In this document: in pieces, positions 7,327 through 15,937 of the stretch
How positions within the stretch are numbered: position 1 is the first letter of the stretch
Layout of the letters: each line of letters begins with the position of its first letter
Assembly (NCBI RefSeq): GCF_004121055.1
Contig: NZ_PYAL01000002.1
Coordinates: forward strand, 868,001 to 932,000
Source: Achromobacter aloeverae
Lineage (GTDB): Bacteria > Pseudomonadota > Gammaproteobacteria > Burkholderiales > Burkholderiaceae_B
Reading direction: 5' to 3'
DNA length: 64,000 nt
The notes under the pieces: generated by a model
The model's input: the letters and a program-made list of their open reading frames with translations, nothing else
Told to the model about the DNA's origin: nothing
Databases searched by the model: none
Translations under genes and position numbers: made by a program

Positions 7327-8409
7327 ATGGCCACCGGTGTGCAGGCGTCGGACGTATGGGCCGCAGCGGATGCGCTGTTGCAGGCGGGCGAGCAGCCGAC
7401 GATAGAACGGGTGCGTCTGCATTTGGGACGCGGTTCGCCCAACACGGTCGGGCCGCATCTCAAAGCGTGGTTTCGCGGGTTGAGCGACCGGCTGGTTGGC
7501 GGGCAGGGGCGGTCCACGGAGATTCCCGAGGCCGTGACGCGCGCGGTAAGTCAGGTATGGGAACAAGCCTTGGCCGCGGCACGCGAGGAATGGGCGATCG
7601 TCGCGGCACGGGAACGCGAGGAGCTGGCGCGCGCCAGGGAGCAGGTCGCCGCGGACCAGGCGGCTCTCGCGCAGGAGCAAGTCCGTTTGCGCATCCGGGA
7701 AGGAGACCTGGAGGCCGCCGCGCATGCCGCGCGCGCCCAGGCCGCGGCCGCCGAGGAACGCCTGCGCGGCGTCGAGCGTCAGGCACGCGAGGACGCGAAT
7801 GCCATCAAGGCGCTCAATCAGCGCCTGGCCGCTGCGCAGGAGCAGGTCGCCGCCGGCCAGCAAGCCTTGCGCGAGGCGCAGGCCGCGGGCCGGGAAGCCT
7901 TGGCAGCCAGCGAGGCGCGCCACTCGGTCCATGAAAAACGTTGGCTGGGCGAGATCGACGCGCAGCGCCAGGCGCTGAAGAAGGTACAAGACGACCTGGA
8001 CCGCTCACGCAAGGCCGCGGAAGCCGCGGCCACGCAATTCCAGGCACAAGTGTCCGAACTCCAGGCCCAGGCGACCCAGCTCCAGGCGCAGGGAGCGGCG
8101 CTCCAAGCGCAACTGGCGCAAGCACGCCTGGAGCACGATGCCCAGGCCCGCCGCGCGACGGCCGCCGAAGCGCAAGCCGAAACCCTGGCCGCGCGCATGG
8201 CGTCCGCCGCCGAGGCAGCCGATGCCGCGCGCGCCCAGGCCGAGCAGTCGTCCCACCAGTTGATCGCCCAGAACGAAACGCTGCGGGAACAACTGTCGGC
8301 AAAGGACCGCCAGATCGAGCTGTTGATGCAGGTGGCCGCGCGGGTAACGCCGCCCGCCAGTCGAGGCCAGGATGGCGGCAAGCCCGCGAAACCGACTGCG
8401 CGTAAGTGA
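7327..8409 (+). CDS. KfrA-like DNA-binding coiled-coil protein
   Basis: A 360-residue protein with a KfrA-type N-terminal DNA-binding domain (about residues 5-75, AADALLQAGEQPTIERVRLH and GSPNTVGPHLKAW). A very long Ala/Gln/Glu/Arg-rich heptad region, about 80-330, is almost certainly a coiled coil. The tail is basic (KPAKPTARK). The ATG follows GGAGAA by 8 nt. Plasmid KfrA acts as an autorepressor and accessory segregation or nucleoid-structuring factor. Chromosomal homologues are common in Bordetella relatives and often mark plasmid-derived or integrated DNA. Here it is divergent from a HepT/MntA pair and beside a truncated secretion gene. Its job is unknown; the AT-rich repeats just upstream are its likely binding sites. 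Confidence 0.85.
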   Translation: MATGVQASDVWAAADALLQAGEQPTIERVRLHLGRGSPNTVGPHLKAWFRGLSDRLVGGQGRSTEIPEAVTRAVSQVWEQALAAAREEWAIVAAREREELARAREQVAADQAALAQEQVRLRIREGDLEAAAHAARAQAAAAEERLRGVERQAREDANAIKALNQRLAAAQEQVAAGQQALREAQAAGREALAASEARHSVHEKRWLGEIDAQRQALKKVQDDLDRSRKAAEAAATQFQAQVSELQAQATQLQAQGAALQAQLAQARLEHDAQARRATAAEAQAETLAARMASAAEAADAARAQAEQSSHQLIAQNETLREQLSAKDRQIELLMQVAARVTPPASRGQDGGKPAKPTARK

Positions 8410-8565
8410 GGGGTTATGGAGGATCAGGGGGAGGTTAGGGGGGATGATGTGCAATAGATAAAAAAAACAAACATATATGCATATGAAATTATTAATTGTT
8501 TGAATGAATTCCTGCACGTAGCCTAGGCGGACTTTGGTTCCGTCCAGAAGCAACATGCAGGGAAA

Positions 8566-10167
8566 ATGAACGAATACGTAGATTACATAATCGTCGGGTC
8601 CGGCCCAGCCGGCTCGGTCATCGCGAAGAGGCTCAGCGAGAAAACCCGCCGCAGTGTCTGCGTGCTCGAAGCCGGTTGCGAGGATAAAGACTTTTTCATT
8701 CGCGTACCCGCCGGATTCGTGAAGACGCTCTACGGCGGCAAGATCACCTGGAACTACGAGACCGAACCCACGCCTGCCACCCACAACCGCAGGATCGCGA
8801 TGCCTCAAGGCCGCGTGGTGGGAGGATCGAGTTCCGTCAACGGCCTGGTGTACTCGCGCGGCCAGCGCGAGGATTTCGACGATTGGGAGGAGATGGGTAA
8901 TCCCGGCTGGGGCTATGCCGACGTCTTGCCCTACTTCAAGCGATCCGAGCGCCGCATCGGCCCAGGCGACCCCGCATTTCGCGGCGTGACGGGCGAGTTG
9001 CCCATTACCGATCCCGATTGGACTTCGCCCCTATGCGACGCCTTTATCCGGGGTTGCGCCGAATTCGGGATCCCCGAAAACCCCGACTATAACGGCGCGG
9101 AACAGTTGGGCGTGGGCTACTTCCAGCGCTACATCTACAAGAGCAAGCGCGTCAACTGTTCCGATGCCTTCCTGCGGCCGGCGCTGAAGACGGGGCGGGT
9201 CCGGCTGAAGACGGATGCCGTGGTGACGGAGGTCCTCTTCGAGGGCCAGCGCGCGGTCGGCGTCAAATACGTTCGCGATGGGGCGATGCACACCCTCTAT
9301 GCTAACTGCGAGGTGATCCTCAGCGCGGGGGCGGTCAATTCGCCGAAGATCTTGCAGTTGTCCGGCATCGGGCCGGCGGAACTGCTATCGCGGCATGGCA
9401 TTGCCGTGAAGCATGCCATGGCGGGCGTGGGGGCGAACTTCCGCGACCATTACACCGTGCGCTCCATCTCCCGCGCAAGATCGGTGACCACCTTGAACGA
9501 GTTGTCCAAAGGCTGGCGCCTGGGCAGGGAGGTATTCAACTGGCTCCTGCGCAAGCCGAGCATCCTGAGCTTGAGCCCCTCGATGGTGCATGTCTTCTGG
9601 AAGACGCGCTATAGCGCGCAACGTGGCGATATCCAGATTCTTTTCACGCCGGCGAGCTACAAGCCCGGCAGCAACTATGTGCTCGATGACCTGCCAGGCA
9701 TGAGCACCGGCGCGCGGCAGCAGCGGCCGGAGAGTAGCGGCTACGTCCATATCCAATCGAAGGACCCGCTCGCCGCGCCGCGCGTGCAACCGAACTTCCT
9801 CGAGCACGAACTCGATCAACGCACCATCGTCGAAGCGTTGAAGCTCGCTCGCCGGCTCATGGCTTCGTCCGCCATGGCGCCCTACCTGGACCATGAACTG
9901 CAGCCGGGCCGGGACGTCGCCAGCGACGACGAATGGCTGGACTACGCCAGGCAGAAGGGCACTACCGGCTATCACATGGTCGGCACTTGCAAAATGGGCC
10001 GTGGCGATGACCCGATGGCAGTGGTGGACGCGAAACTGCGCGTCCACGGCCTGAATAATCTGCGCGTCGCGGACGCGTCGATCATGCCTCAGGTTCCTTC
10101 GGCCAATACGTTGGCCGCCAGCCTGATGATCGGGGAGAAAGCAGCGGACATGATTCTCGCCGCCTAG
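8566..10167 (+). CDS. GMC-family FAD-dependent oxidoreductase (choline dehydrogenase-like)
   Basis: A 533-residue glucose-methanol-choline oxidoreductase. The N-terminal FAD-binding dinucleotide fold (IIVGSGPAGSVIAKRL, residues 8-23) and the first GMC signature around GRVVGGSSSVNGLVY (82-96) are clear. The active-site base H470 lies in GYHMVGTCKMG and the partner N514 in SANTLAAS. Such enzymes oxidise primary alcohols or polyols to aldehydes. An aldehyde dehydrogenase starts 38 bp downstream and a Bug receptor follows, suggesting uptake of an acid and oxidation of an alcohol group to a carboxylate in two steps. The upstream 8410-8565 spacer is AT-rich and may carry the promoter, but no clear boxes were found. 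Confidence 0.9.
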   Translation: MNEYVDYIIVGSGPAGSVIAKRLSEKTRRSVCVLEAGCEDKDFFIRVPAGFVKTLYGGKITWNYETEPTPATHNRRIAMPQGRVVGGSSSVNGLVYSRGQREDFDDWEEMGNPGWGYADVLPYFKRSERRIGPGDPAFRGVTGELPITDPDWTSPLCDAFIRGCAEFGIPENPDYNGAEQLGVGYFQRYIYKSKRVNCSDAFLRPALKTGRVRLKTDAVVTEVLFEGQRAVGVKYVRDGAMHTLYANCEVILSAGAVNSPKILQLSGIGPAELLSRHGIAVKHAMAGVGANFRDHYTVRSISRARSVTTLNELSKGWRLGREVFNWLLRKPSILSLSPSMVHVFWKTRYSAQRGDIQILFTPASYKPGSNYVLDDLPGMSTGARQQRPESSGYVHIQSKDPLAAPRVQPNFLEHELDQRTIVEALKLARRLMASSAMAPYLDHELQPGRDVASDDEWLDYARQKGTTGYHMVGTCKMGRGDDPMAVVDAKLRVHGLNNLRVADASIMPQVPSANTLAASLMIGEKAADMILAA

Positions 10168-10205
10168 ACCCGATGCAAAACAATTCAATCCACTGGAGAT
10201 AATTC

Positions 10206-11663
10206 ATGACGCCTTCCGCCTCCCCGGTCCTCCAATCCGTATCGATGCTGAGCCTTATCGCCGGTCAGCGAGTAAGCAGCGGCGCTACATTCACGGTCCA
10301 TGATCGTTACTCCGGCGCGGAGATTGCGCGCGTCGACCAGACTTCTCAGGCGAACATCAAGGAAGCCGTTGTCAAGGCCCGGCAGAACCTGCGGAAAGTG
10401 CCGGATGGCTACGAGCGCTCGCGCATCCTGCGCAGGGCGGCGGAGATCATCCAATCCCGCAAGCAGGAATTCGTCGACGTCATGGCCCTGGAAGCCGGGT
10501 TCACCGCTGCCGAATCGTCCAATGAAATCGCTCGGGGATTGGACACGCTAGAGATATCCTCGGAGGAAGCCAAGCGCATATGCGGTGAGATGATTCCCAT
10601 GGACGGCAATCCCGGCCAGAAGGACCGCGTCGCCTTCACCTTGCGTACGCCGGTAGGGATCGTTTGCGCGATCACGCCGTTCAACGCACCGTTCAACGCG
10701 CTGCTGCACAAGGTCGCACCGGCCGTGGCCGCTGGCAATGCCGTCATCGTAAAGCCTTCGGGATACACCCCGCTGACCGCGAGCCTGATTTGCGACGTGT
10801 TGCTCGAAGCCGGCTGGCCGCCTGAACTCCTGTCGCTTATCCAGGGCGAAGGGGCCGAGGCCGGCGAATGGCTGCTCGACGAGAAGGACATCGACTTCTA
10901 TACGTTCACCGGCAGCACGCGCGTGGGCCGCATCATTCAGCAGAAGGCCGGCGCAAGGCGCACGCAATTGGAATTGGGAAGCATCGCCTGCACCATCATT
11001 TGCGCCGACGCGGATCTCGACCTCGCGCTGCCTCGTATTCTGCGTGCGACATTCCGCAAGGCAGGCCAGGTCTGCACCTCGATCCAACGATTATATGTGG
11101 CGGCGGCTCGCATTGACGAGGTGAGCGCCCGGCTGGAACAGGCAACGCGCGCGCTCAAGAGCGGTAATCCCCGCCAGGCCGGCGTCGACGTTGGCCCCAT
11201 GATCGCAGAGAGAGAGGCAGTGCGGGCGGAATCGTGGGTGAAGGAAGCCGTGTCCATGGGAGCCCGTGTCGTCACGGGCGGCGGCCGTAGCGGGTCCGTG
11301 CTGGAACCGACGATCCTGGCCAATGTCCGGGAAGGCATGAAAGTGATGGACCAGGAGATTTTCGCACCTGTCGTCACCCTTATTCCCTTTGACGATATCG
11401 ACGCCGTCATTGCGAGCATCAACGCAACGCCCTACGGCCTGGCTGCCGGCGTATTCACCAATGACGTCAATACGGCATTCCACATGGCGCGCGAACTGCG
11501 CGTGGGCGGCCTGCACATCAACGAGACGTCCAGCTCCAGGAATGACGGGATGCCTTATGGCGGTCTCAAGGACAGCGGCTATGGATTCGAAGGGCCGAAA
11601 TATCTGATCCGCGATATGACGGACGAGAAGGTCGTGACCTTCTCGTTGCAGCGTCCCCACTGA
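10206..11663 (+). CDS. NAD(P)-dependent aldehyde dehydrogenase
   Basis: A 485-residue ALDH-superfamily protein with the catalytic cysteine C290 (GQVCTSIQR), the general base E256 (QLELGS) and the oxyanion asparagine N160 (TPFNAPFN). The cofactor loop FTGSTRVG is at 234-241. The C-terminal GGLKDSGYGFEG segment resembles the lactaldehyde or phosphonoacetaldehyde dehydrogenase branch. It sits between a GMC alcohol oxidoreductase and a Bug receptor in one plus-strand operon, so it probably oxidises the aldehyde made by the GMC enzyme. Substrate unknown. Confidence 0.9.
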   Translation: MTPSASPVLQSVSMLSLIAGQRVSSGATFTVHDRYSGAEIARVDQTSQANIKEAVVKARQNLRKVPDGYERSRILRRAAEIIQSRKQEFVDVMALEAGFTAAESSNEIARGLDTLEISSEEAKRICGEMIPMDGNPGQKDRVAFTLRTPVGIVCAITPFNAPFNALLHKVAPAVAAGNAVIVKPSGYTPLTASLICDVLLEAGWPPELLSLIQGEGAEAGEWLLDEKDIDFYTFTGSTRVGRIIQQKAGARRTQLELGSIACTIICADADLDLALPRILRATFRKAGQVCTSIQRLYVAAARIDEVSARLEQATRALKSGNPRQAGVDVGPMIAEREAVRAESWVKEAVSMGARVVTGGGRSGSVLEPTILANVREGMKVMDQEIFAPVVTLIPFDDIDAVIASINATPYGLAAGVFTNDVNTAFHMARELRVGGLHINETSSSRNDGMPYGGLKDSGYGFEGPKYLIRDMTDEKVVTFSLQRPH

Positions 11664-11786
11664 TAGGGCGCCGGCGGCCGGCGTAACCATGCCGCGCCGC
11701 GCGCCTTGGCAATCGAGGCCTTCGAAAGGCTTGCTGCACCGCCTCGGCAAGAGGCGGATTTTCACTAAAAACTCTTGGAGACAAAT

Positions 11787-12794
11787 ATGCACCAACGGGG
11801 CATACGTTTGCGCGTCCCCGCGCGCCTTCTGCGCGCGGCCGCCGCCACGCTGTCAATCTTCGCGGCCACCGCCGCCCATGCCGGAACCTACCCTGAACGT
11901 CCTATCAGCCTGGTGGTGCCGTATACCGCCGGCGGAGCGACCGACGTCCTTGCCCGCGCCGTGGCCGATAATCTGGCAAAGGAACTGAAGCAGCCGATCG
12001 TCGTCGAGAACTACCCCGGCGCCGGCGGGACGATCGGGCAATCGCGTGTCGCCCGGGGCGCCGCCGACGGCTATACCCTGCTGTTCGGGAATGTCGGCAC
12101 GCTCGCCGCCAATGCGTCGGTATATAAAAACCTGCCTTACGACGTCCTCAAGGACTTCACCCCGCTCGCTTCCGTCGGCGACGCGCCGCAAGTCCTGTCG
12201 GTGCGCGCGAATTTCCCGGCGACGAATTTCGAAGAATTCGTCGCCTACGCGAAGGCAAACTCCGACAAGATGAACTTTGGGGATGCGGGCGTTGGATCGG
12301 GCGCATTCCTGGGCGGCATGTTGCTGAACGCCACCCTTGGCATAAACGTGATGCCCGTGCATTACCGGGGCGCGGCGCAGGCCACTTCCGACGTCATGGC
12401 CGGGCAGATCGACTACACGGTGGAAAGCAGCAGTACCGCGGTCGGTTCGATTTCGACCGGGAAGGTCCGTGGACTGGTGGTGCTGTCCAAGGAGCGGGTG
12501 AGCGTTCTGCCCGACGTTCCCGCAGCCGGCGAGACCTCGTACAAGGCGCTGAATTATGCGATCTGGAACATGATGCTGGTCAAGAAGGGCGTTCCCGACG
12601 ATGTGGTCGTCAAACTTAACGCGGCGATCAATAAGACGTTGGCGCGACCTGAGCTGCAGGAGCGCTACAAGCAAATGGGCGTGACGGTTCCCGGTGCGCA
12701 CCAGCGTAGCCTGGCTGGCTCCCAGCAGTTCCTGGCTGACGAAGTCTCGCGATGGCACACCTTGCTCGGAGAGGCAGGCGTGAAGCCGGAATAG
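11787..12794 (+). CDS. Bug/TctC-family periplasmic solute receptor
   Basis: A 335-residue Bug receptor. The ATG at 11787 is preceded by GGAG at 6-7 nt; the in-frame TTG 12 nt upstream overlaps that ribosome site and is rejected. A basic, alanine-rich signal peptide ends at AHA, followed by the Bug pattern YPERPISLVVPYTAGGATDV. Other family segments are PVHYRGAAQA and VLPDVPAAGE. It is the third gene of the GMC-ALDH operon, ending near a convergent LysR gene with a probable terminator between them. Confidence 0.9.
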   Translation: MHQRGIRLRVPARLLRAAAATLSIFAATAAHAGTYPERPISLVVPYTAGGATDVLARAVADNLAKELKQPIVVENYPGAGGTIGQSRVARGAADGYTLLFGNVGTLAANASVYKNLPYDVLKDFTPLASVGDAPQVLSVRANFPATNFEEFVAYAKANSDKMNFGDAGVGSGAFLGGMLLNATLGINVMPVHYRGAAQATSDVMAGQIDYTVESSSTAVGSISTGKVRGLVVLSKERVSVLPDVPAAGETSYKALNYAIWNMMLVKKGVPDDVVVKLNAAINKTLARPELQERYKQMGVTVPGAHQRSLAGSQQFLADEVSRWHTLLGEAGVKPE

Positions 12795-12806
12795 GAAAGA
12801 ACAGGG

Positions 12807-12827
12807 AGGGGCGCCGTGGCGCCTTTT
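12807..12827. terminator. Probable terminator between Bug and LysR genes
   Basis: A GC-rich stem (GGCGC at 12810-12814 with GCGCC at 12819-12823, loop CGTG, extendable by G-U pairs) is followed on the plus strand by TTTT. It lies in the 47-bp gap between convergent genes, consistent with an intrinsic terminator of the GMC-ALDH-Bug operon. Confidence 0.55.
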
Positions 12828-12841
12828 CCTCGATCCCAGGT

Positions 12842-13744
12842 TCAATTGAACGTCGAAACATTCCTCGCGATATTCACGAGCTTTCGTATGACCGTCTGGC
12901 TCTGGTCCATTCCCCAGGCCGCATTGAAGGAAATGCGGGGGAAGGCCGGGGCGTCCTTGAGCAGGACCAGCTCACCACGTTCGAGTTCCGACTTGATGAG
13001 CGGGTAGGACATCAAGCCGACTCCGGTGCCGCTGCATAGCAGCTGCTTCAGCGTCAGTATATTGCCGCAGATATCGACCTTGATTCGAAGGTTATGGTCC
13101 TTGATGACTTTCATCAACGCCGGATATAGCGGCGACTCCTTGGATAATGACCATACGGGCCGGCTGCGGAGCGACTCCAGCCAATGCTCTCCGGAATGTT
13201 CGCCGACCTGGCCGACCAGTGCCGGGGCGCCTACCAGGACCACGTCGACGATCCCGATCGGCTCCACATGGAAACGGTCCGATGTCAATGAAGGCGTAGC
13301 CATGAAGACCAGATCGAGATGTCCTGCCTCCAGCTTGCTGACGCTGAGCGACGTTTGTCCCACTTCGACCTCGAAACTGAGTTGAGGCATGGCGGCGCGT
13401 GCGGCCGCGATGAAGTCGGGGAACCAGGTCTGTCCGACCAGGCTGGCGATACCCAGGCAGATCAGGCCGGAGGCATGCGTTGCGTCATCCAGGGAATAAA
13501 TGACATCGTCGATCGCGGCAAGCAGGGGCTTGATTTGTTGTACCAGCTCCCGTCCTTGCGTGGTCAAGTCCATCTTGCGGCCGCGCTTGTGAAACACGGG
13601 GAATCCCAGGCGGCCCTCCAGTTCGCGCATGCGGACCGATATGGTGGGCTGGGTGGTGTACATGTGGTCCGCGGCCGCCTGGAAGCTTCCCAACTGGGCA
13701 ATGTTGCACAACGTCTGCAGATGCACGATGTTGATCTTTGGCAT
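12842..13744 (-). CDS. LysR-family transcriptional regulator
   Basis: A 300-residue LysR-type protein. The N-terminal winged helix-turn-helix (about residues 8-65: LCNIAQLGSFQAAADHMY, TTQPTISVRMREL) precedes a typical effector-binding domain. It lies 24 bp downstream of the asparaginase gene on the same strand, so it may be co-transcribed with it. It is convergent with the GMC-ALDH-Bug operon. Either neighbour could be its target; the usual divergent arrangement is absent. Confidence 0.88.
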   Translation of the reverse strand: MPKINIVHLQTLCNIAQLGSFQAAADHMYTTQPTISVRMRELEGRLGFPVFHKRGRKMDLTTQGRELVQQIKPLLAAIDDVIYSLDDATHASGLICLGIASLVGQTWFPDFIAAARAAMPQLSFEVEVGQTSLSVSKLEAGHLDLVFMATPSLTSDRFHVEPIGIVDVVLVGAPALVGQVGEHSGEHWLESLRSRPVWSLSKESPLYPALMKVIKDHNLRIKVDICGNILTLKQLLCSGTGVGLMSYPLIKSELERGELVLLKDAPAFPRISFNAAWGMDQSQTVIRKLVNIARNVSTFN

Positions 13745-13768
13745 TTCTCGATGAGTCGAAAATTGGGT

Positions 13769-14764
13769 TCACGCCCGAAAGCAGCGACGGATTTCGTCGA
13801 TCGACGCCCCCGCGGCAATGGCAAGCGATAGCAGCCAGCGTGCCTTGCCGGCCGTGTACACGCCAGCGCCGATACCCTCGGGCTTCTCGGCGACGATGCC
13901 GTTATTGGTCCGCGATGCTCGAATCACCGGAAAGCCCTGTTGATCCAATTCCCGGATGCGCTGCTTCGTACTGGTCCTGACCGAACCATGTCCTGACGCA
14001 TCGATGACCAGGCCTTTGGCGCCGCCGGCGATTGCCGCGTCGATGAGGGCGTCATCCGCGTCCTGGTGCATGTAGAGGATGGGGACCTTGGGCAGGCTTT
14101 CCATTGCGCTGATATCGAAGTGGGGCTTGCCGATGGGCGTCGCGGGGGTGTACCAGAAGCGCGGGCGGGCGTTGATGTAGGTGCCCAGGTACCCTTGCTC
14201 ATACGCATGGAAGGTATCGAGCGCGGTGGTATGGGTCTTGTTGATGTAGAACGCGGAACCTATCCGGTCGTTGAGCGTAAGCAAGGTGCCGCGGCCAACC
14301 GCCTCATCGGAAGCCGCCAGCGCAACGGCTTGCAGCAGGTTGCCGGGGCCGTCGGCACTGATCGCGGATGCGGGCCGCATTGCGCCGACGAACACCACCG
14401 GCTTCGTGGTCCGCACCGTGAGATCGATGAAGAACGCCGATTCAGCAAGGGTATCCGTGCCGTGTGTCACGACGACGCCTTTCACCCGCGGGTCATCGAG
14501 CTTGGCGGAGATGGCCTTGGCCAGCTTGAGCAATACCTCGGCCCCGACGTCCGAACTCGGTACGTTGGCGATCTGCTCGCCGCTGACTTCCGCGATCTCC
14601 GCCAGTTCCGGGACGGCCGCGATCAGGTCCCGGGCGCCGATGGATCCTATCTTGTAGTCCGTGGTGTTGGTGCGGTTGTCGGCGCGGCCGGCTATGGTGC
14701 CGCCGACGGCAAAGAGCGCAACGCGGGGCAGCGGTTGGCGGGTTTCAAAAGGTTTGACGCTCAT
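13769..14764 (-). CDS. Type II L-asparaginase-family amidohydrolase
   Basis: With the ATG at 14764 this is a 331-residue asparaginase/glutaminase; an in-frame upstream ATG at 14839 is possible but has no better ribosome site. Both catalytic threonine motifs are present: T23 in FAVGGTIAG and T103-D104 in THGTDTLAE. Substrate-binding S71-D72 and the INKTHTTALDTFHA region also fit. No signal peptide is seen with this start, so a cytoplasmic enzyme is suggested. It deamidates Asn, Gln or a related amide to the acid plus ammonia. LysR genes flank it on both sides on the same strand. Confidence 0.85.
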   Translation of the reverse strand: MSVKPFETRQPLPRVALFAVGGTIAGRADNRTNTTDYKIGSIGARDLIAAVPELAEIAEVSGEQIANVPSSDVGAEVLLKLAKAISAKLDDPRVKGVVVTHGTDTLAESAFFIDLTVRTTKPVVFVGAMRPASAISADGPGNLLQAVALAASDEAVGRGTLLTLNDRIGSAFYINKTHTTALDTFHAYEQGYLGTYINARPRFWYTPATPIGKPHFDISAMESLPKVPILYMHQDADDALIDAAIAGGAKGLVIDASGHGSVRTSTKQRIRELDQQGFPVIRASRTNNGIVAEKPEGIGAGVYTAGKARWLLSLAIAAGASIDEIRRCFRA

Positions 14765-14867
14765 GGGGCTATGAACCTCGAAAAATTGCGTACCTGAGGA
14801 GCGGCCTCGAAACCGCCACGGCACAAAGTTATCCGACATGGATAGTCCGTCGAGGGCCGGGTCGCGT

Positions 14868-15800
14868 TCAAGTGCGCTCATCCGGCGCAACCCAGGGCGG
14901 CCCGACTTCTTCCTCGATATGCTGGATGATCATCGCCAGGAAGCGCCGCGCGCTGACAGGAAGCTCGCGACCCTCCATCGTAATGATCTGCAGGTGACGC
15001 TGGTGCAGCTGGGCGTCGGCGATAGGCAAGGCGACCAGGCCGTGGTGCTTGAGAACGGACGTCGCCGTCAGCTCCCCGAAGAAAACCACGGCATTTTCCC
15101 GCACCAGGCAGAAGTTCTGCAGGGCGGTGACGTTGTTGCTCACGAACGCGGTCGTGAGCGCGACGTTCTTCTGCATGCAGCACAGATCCACGATTGCCCT
15201 TATCGTCGTGCCCTGGCTCATATGTCCCACCGGATACGAGGCGATGTCCTTCAGCGAGACCGAGTCCCTGGCCGTCAGCGGGTGCCCCTGCTTGACCAGC
15301 GCCAGCACGCGCATGCGGCGCGTGTACTGCAGGTTGACATCCACGGCGGGCTTGAGGCTGTAGTACAGGCCGATGTCGTCCTCGCCGTCCTGGACGCGCC
15401 GATGAATTTCGCTGGCGCGAAGCAGCGTCAGGTTGAAAGTGACTTCAGGCGTGGCGTTTTGAAAGCGCGCCATCAGCGTCGGCAGCAGTTCCATCCCGAA
15501 CGCCTGGTTGGCTGAAATGCGTATGAGCCGCTGGCCGACCTTGCGCAGATCGCCTATATCCGTGCGGGCGAGTTCCGCTTCGAGCTGGCTGCGTTTTGCG
15601 CTGGTGGCGAGAATTTCACCGGCCTCGGTCAGGACCATGCCGCGGCCATGGCGCTCGAACAGGGCAATGTCGTATTCGTCCTCGATCTTGCGGATCATGC
15701 GGCTTACGGCCGACGGCGCGACATGCAGCCGCAATGCGGCGCCGGTCAAGGAGCCCGCGTTGACCACCTCCAGGAAATAGCGGAAGGCTGTGTTCAGCAT
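14868..15800 (-). CDS. LysR-family transcriptional regulator
   Basis: Starting at the ATG at 15800, this is a 310-residue LysR protein whose helix-turn-helix begins immediately (FRYFLEVVNAGSLTGAA, then HVAPSAVSRMIRKIEDE). An upstream in-frame ATG would add 21 unlikely residues. The effector domain contains a GHMSQGTTIR motif and a CCMQKN stretch. It is similar in style to the regulator at 34129-35055: both open with RYFLEVV and have AVAPSAVSR-type recognition helices. It lies between an M81 metallopeptidase operon and an asparaginase gene, all minus strand; target unknown. Confidence 0.87.
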   Translation of the reverse strand: MLNTAFRYFLEVVNAGSLTGAALRLHVAPSAVSRMIRKIEDEYDIALFERHGRGMVLTEAGEILATSAKRSQLEAELARTDIGDLRKVGQRLIRISANQAFGMELLPTLMARFQNATPEVTFNLTLLRASEIHRRVQDGEDDIGLYYSLKPAVDVNLQYTRRMRVLALVKQGHPLTARDSVSLKDIASYPVGHMSQGTTIRAIVDLCCMQKNVALTTAFVSNNVTALQNFCLVRENAVVFFGELTATSVLKHHGLVALPIADAQLHQRHLQIITMEGRELPVSARRFLAMIIQHIEEEVGPPWVAPDERT

Positions 15801-15867
15801 AGGACGAATGGCGAAGACCGCCGTGGCGTATGGGACATAGCGGCAAAGTATACGGGTGAACAAGGGC

Positions 15868-15901
15868 GCCCCACGCCGGCCGCAATCGGTTGGCGTGGGG
15901 C
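15868..15901 (-). terminator. Strong hairpin after the M81 peptidase operon
   Basis: Perfect 10-bp arms (GCCCCACGCC at 15868-15877 and its complement at 15892-15901) with a 14-nt loop, 37 bp downstream of the peptidase stop codon on the minus strand. Only a weak T-rich stretch follows, so termination or transcript stabilisation are both possible. Confidence 0.4.
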
Positions 15902-15937
15902 CAGGCCATGGTTCTACCCGGGCGCCCGCCGGTGTCG

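Noticed and set aside
11775-11786. TTG start giving an N-terminal METN extension on the second Bug receptor
   Set aside because: The TTG is part of the ribosome-binding site for the ATG at 11787.
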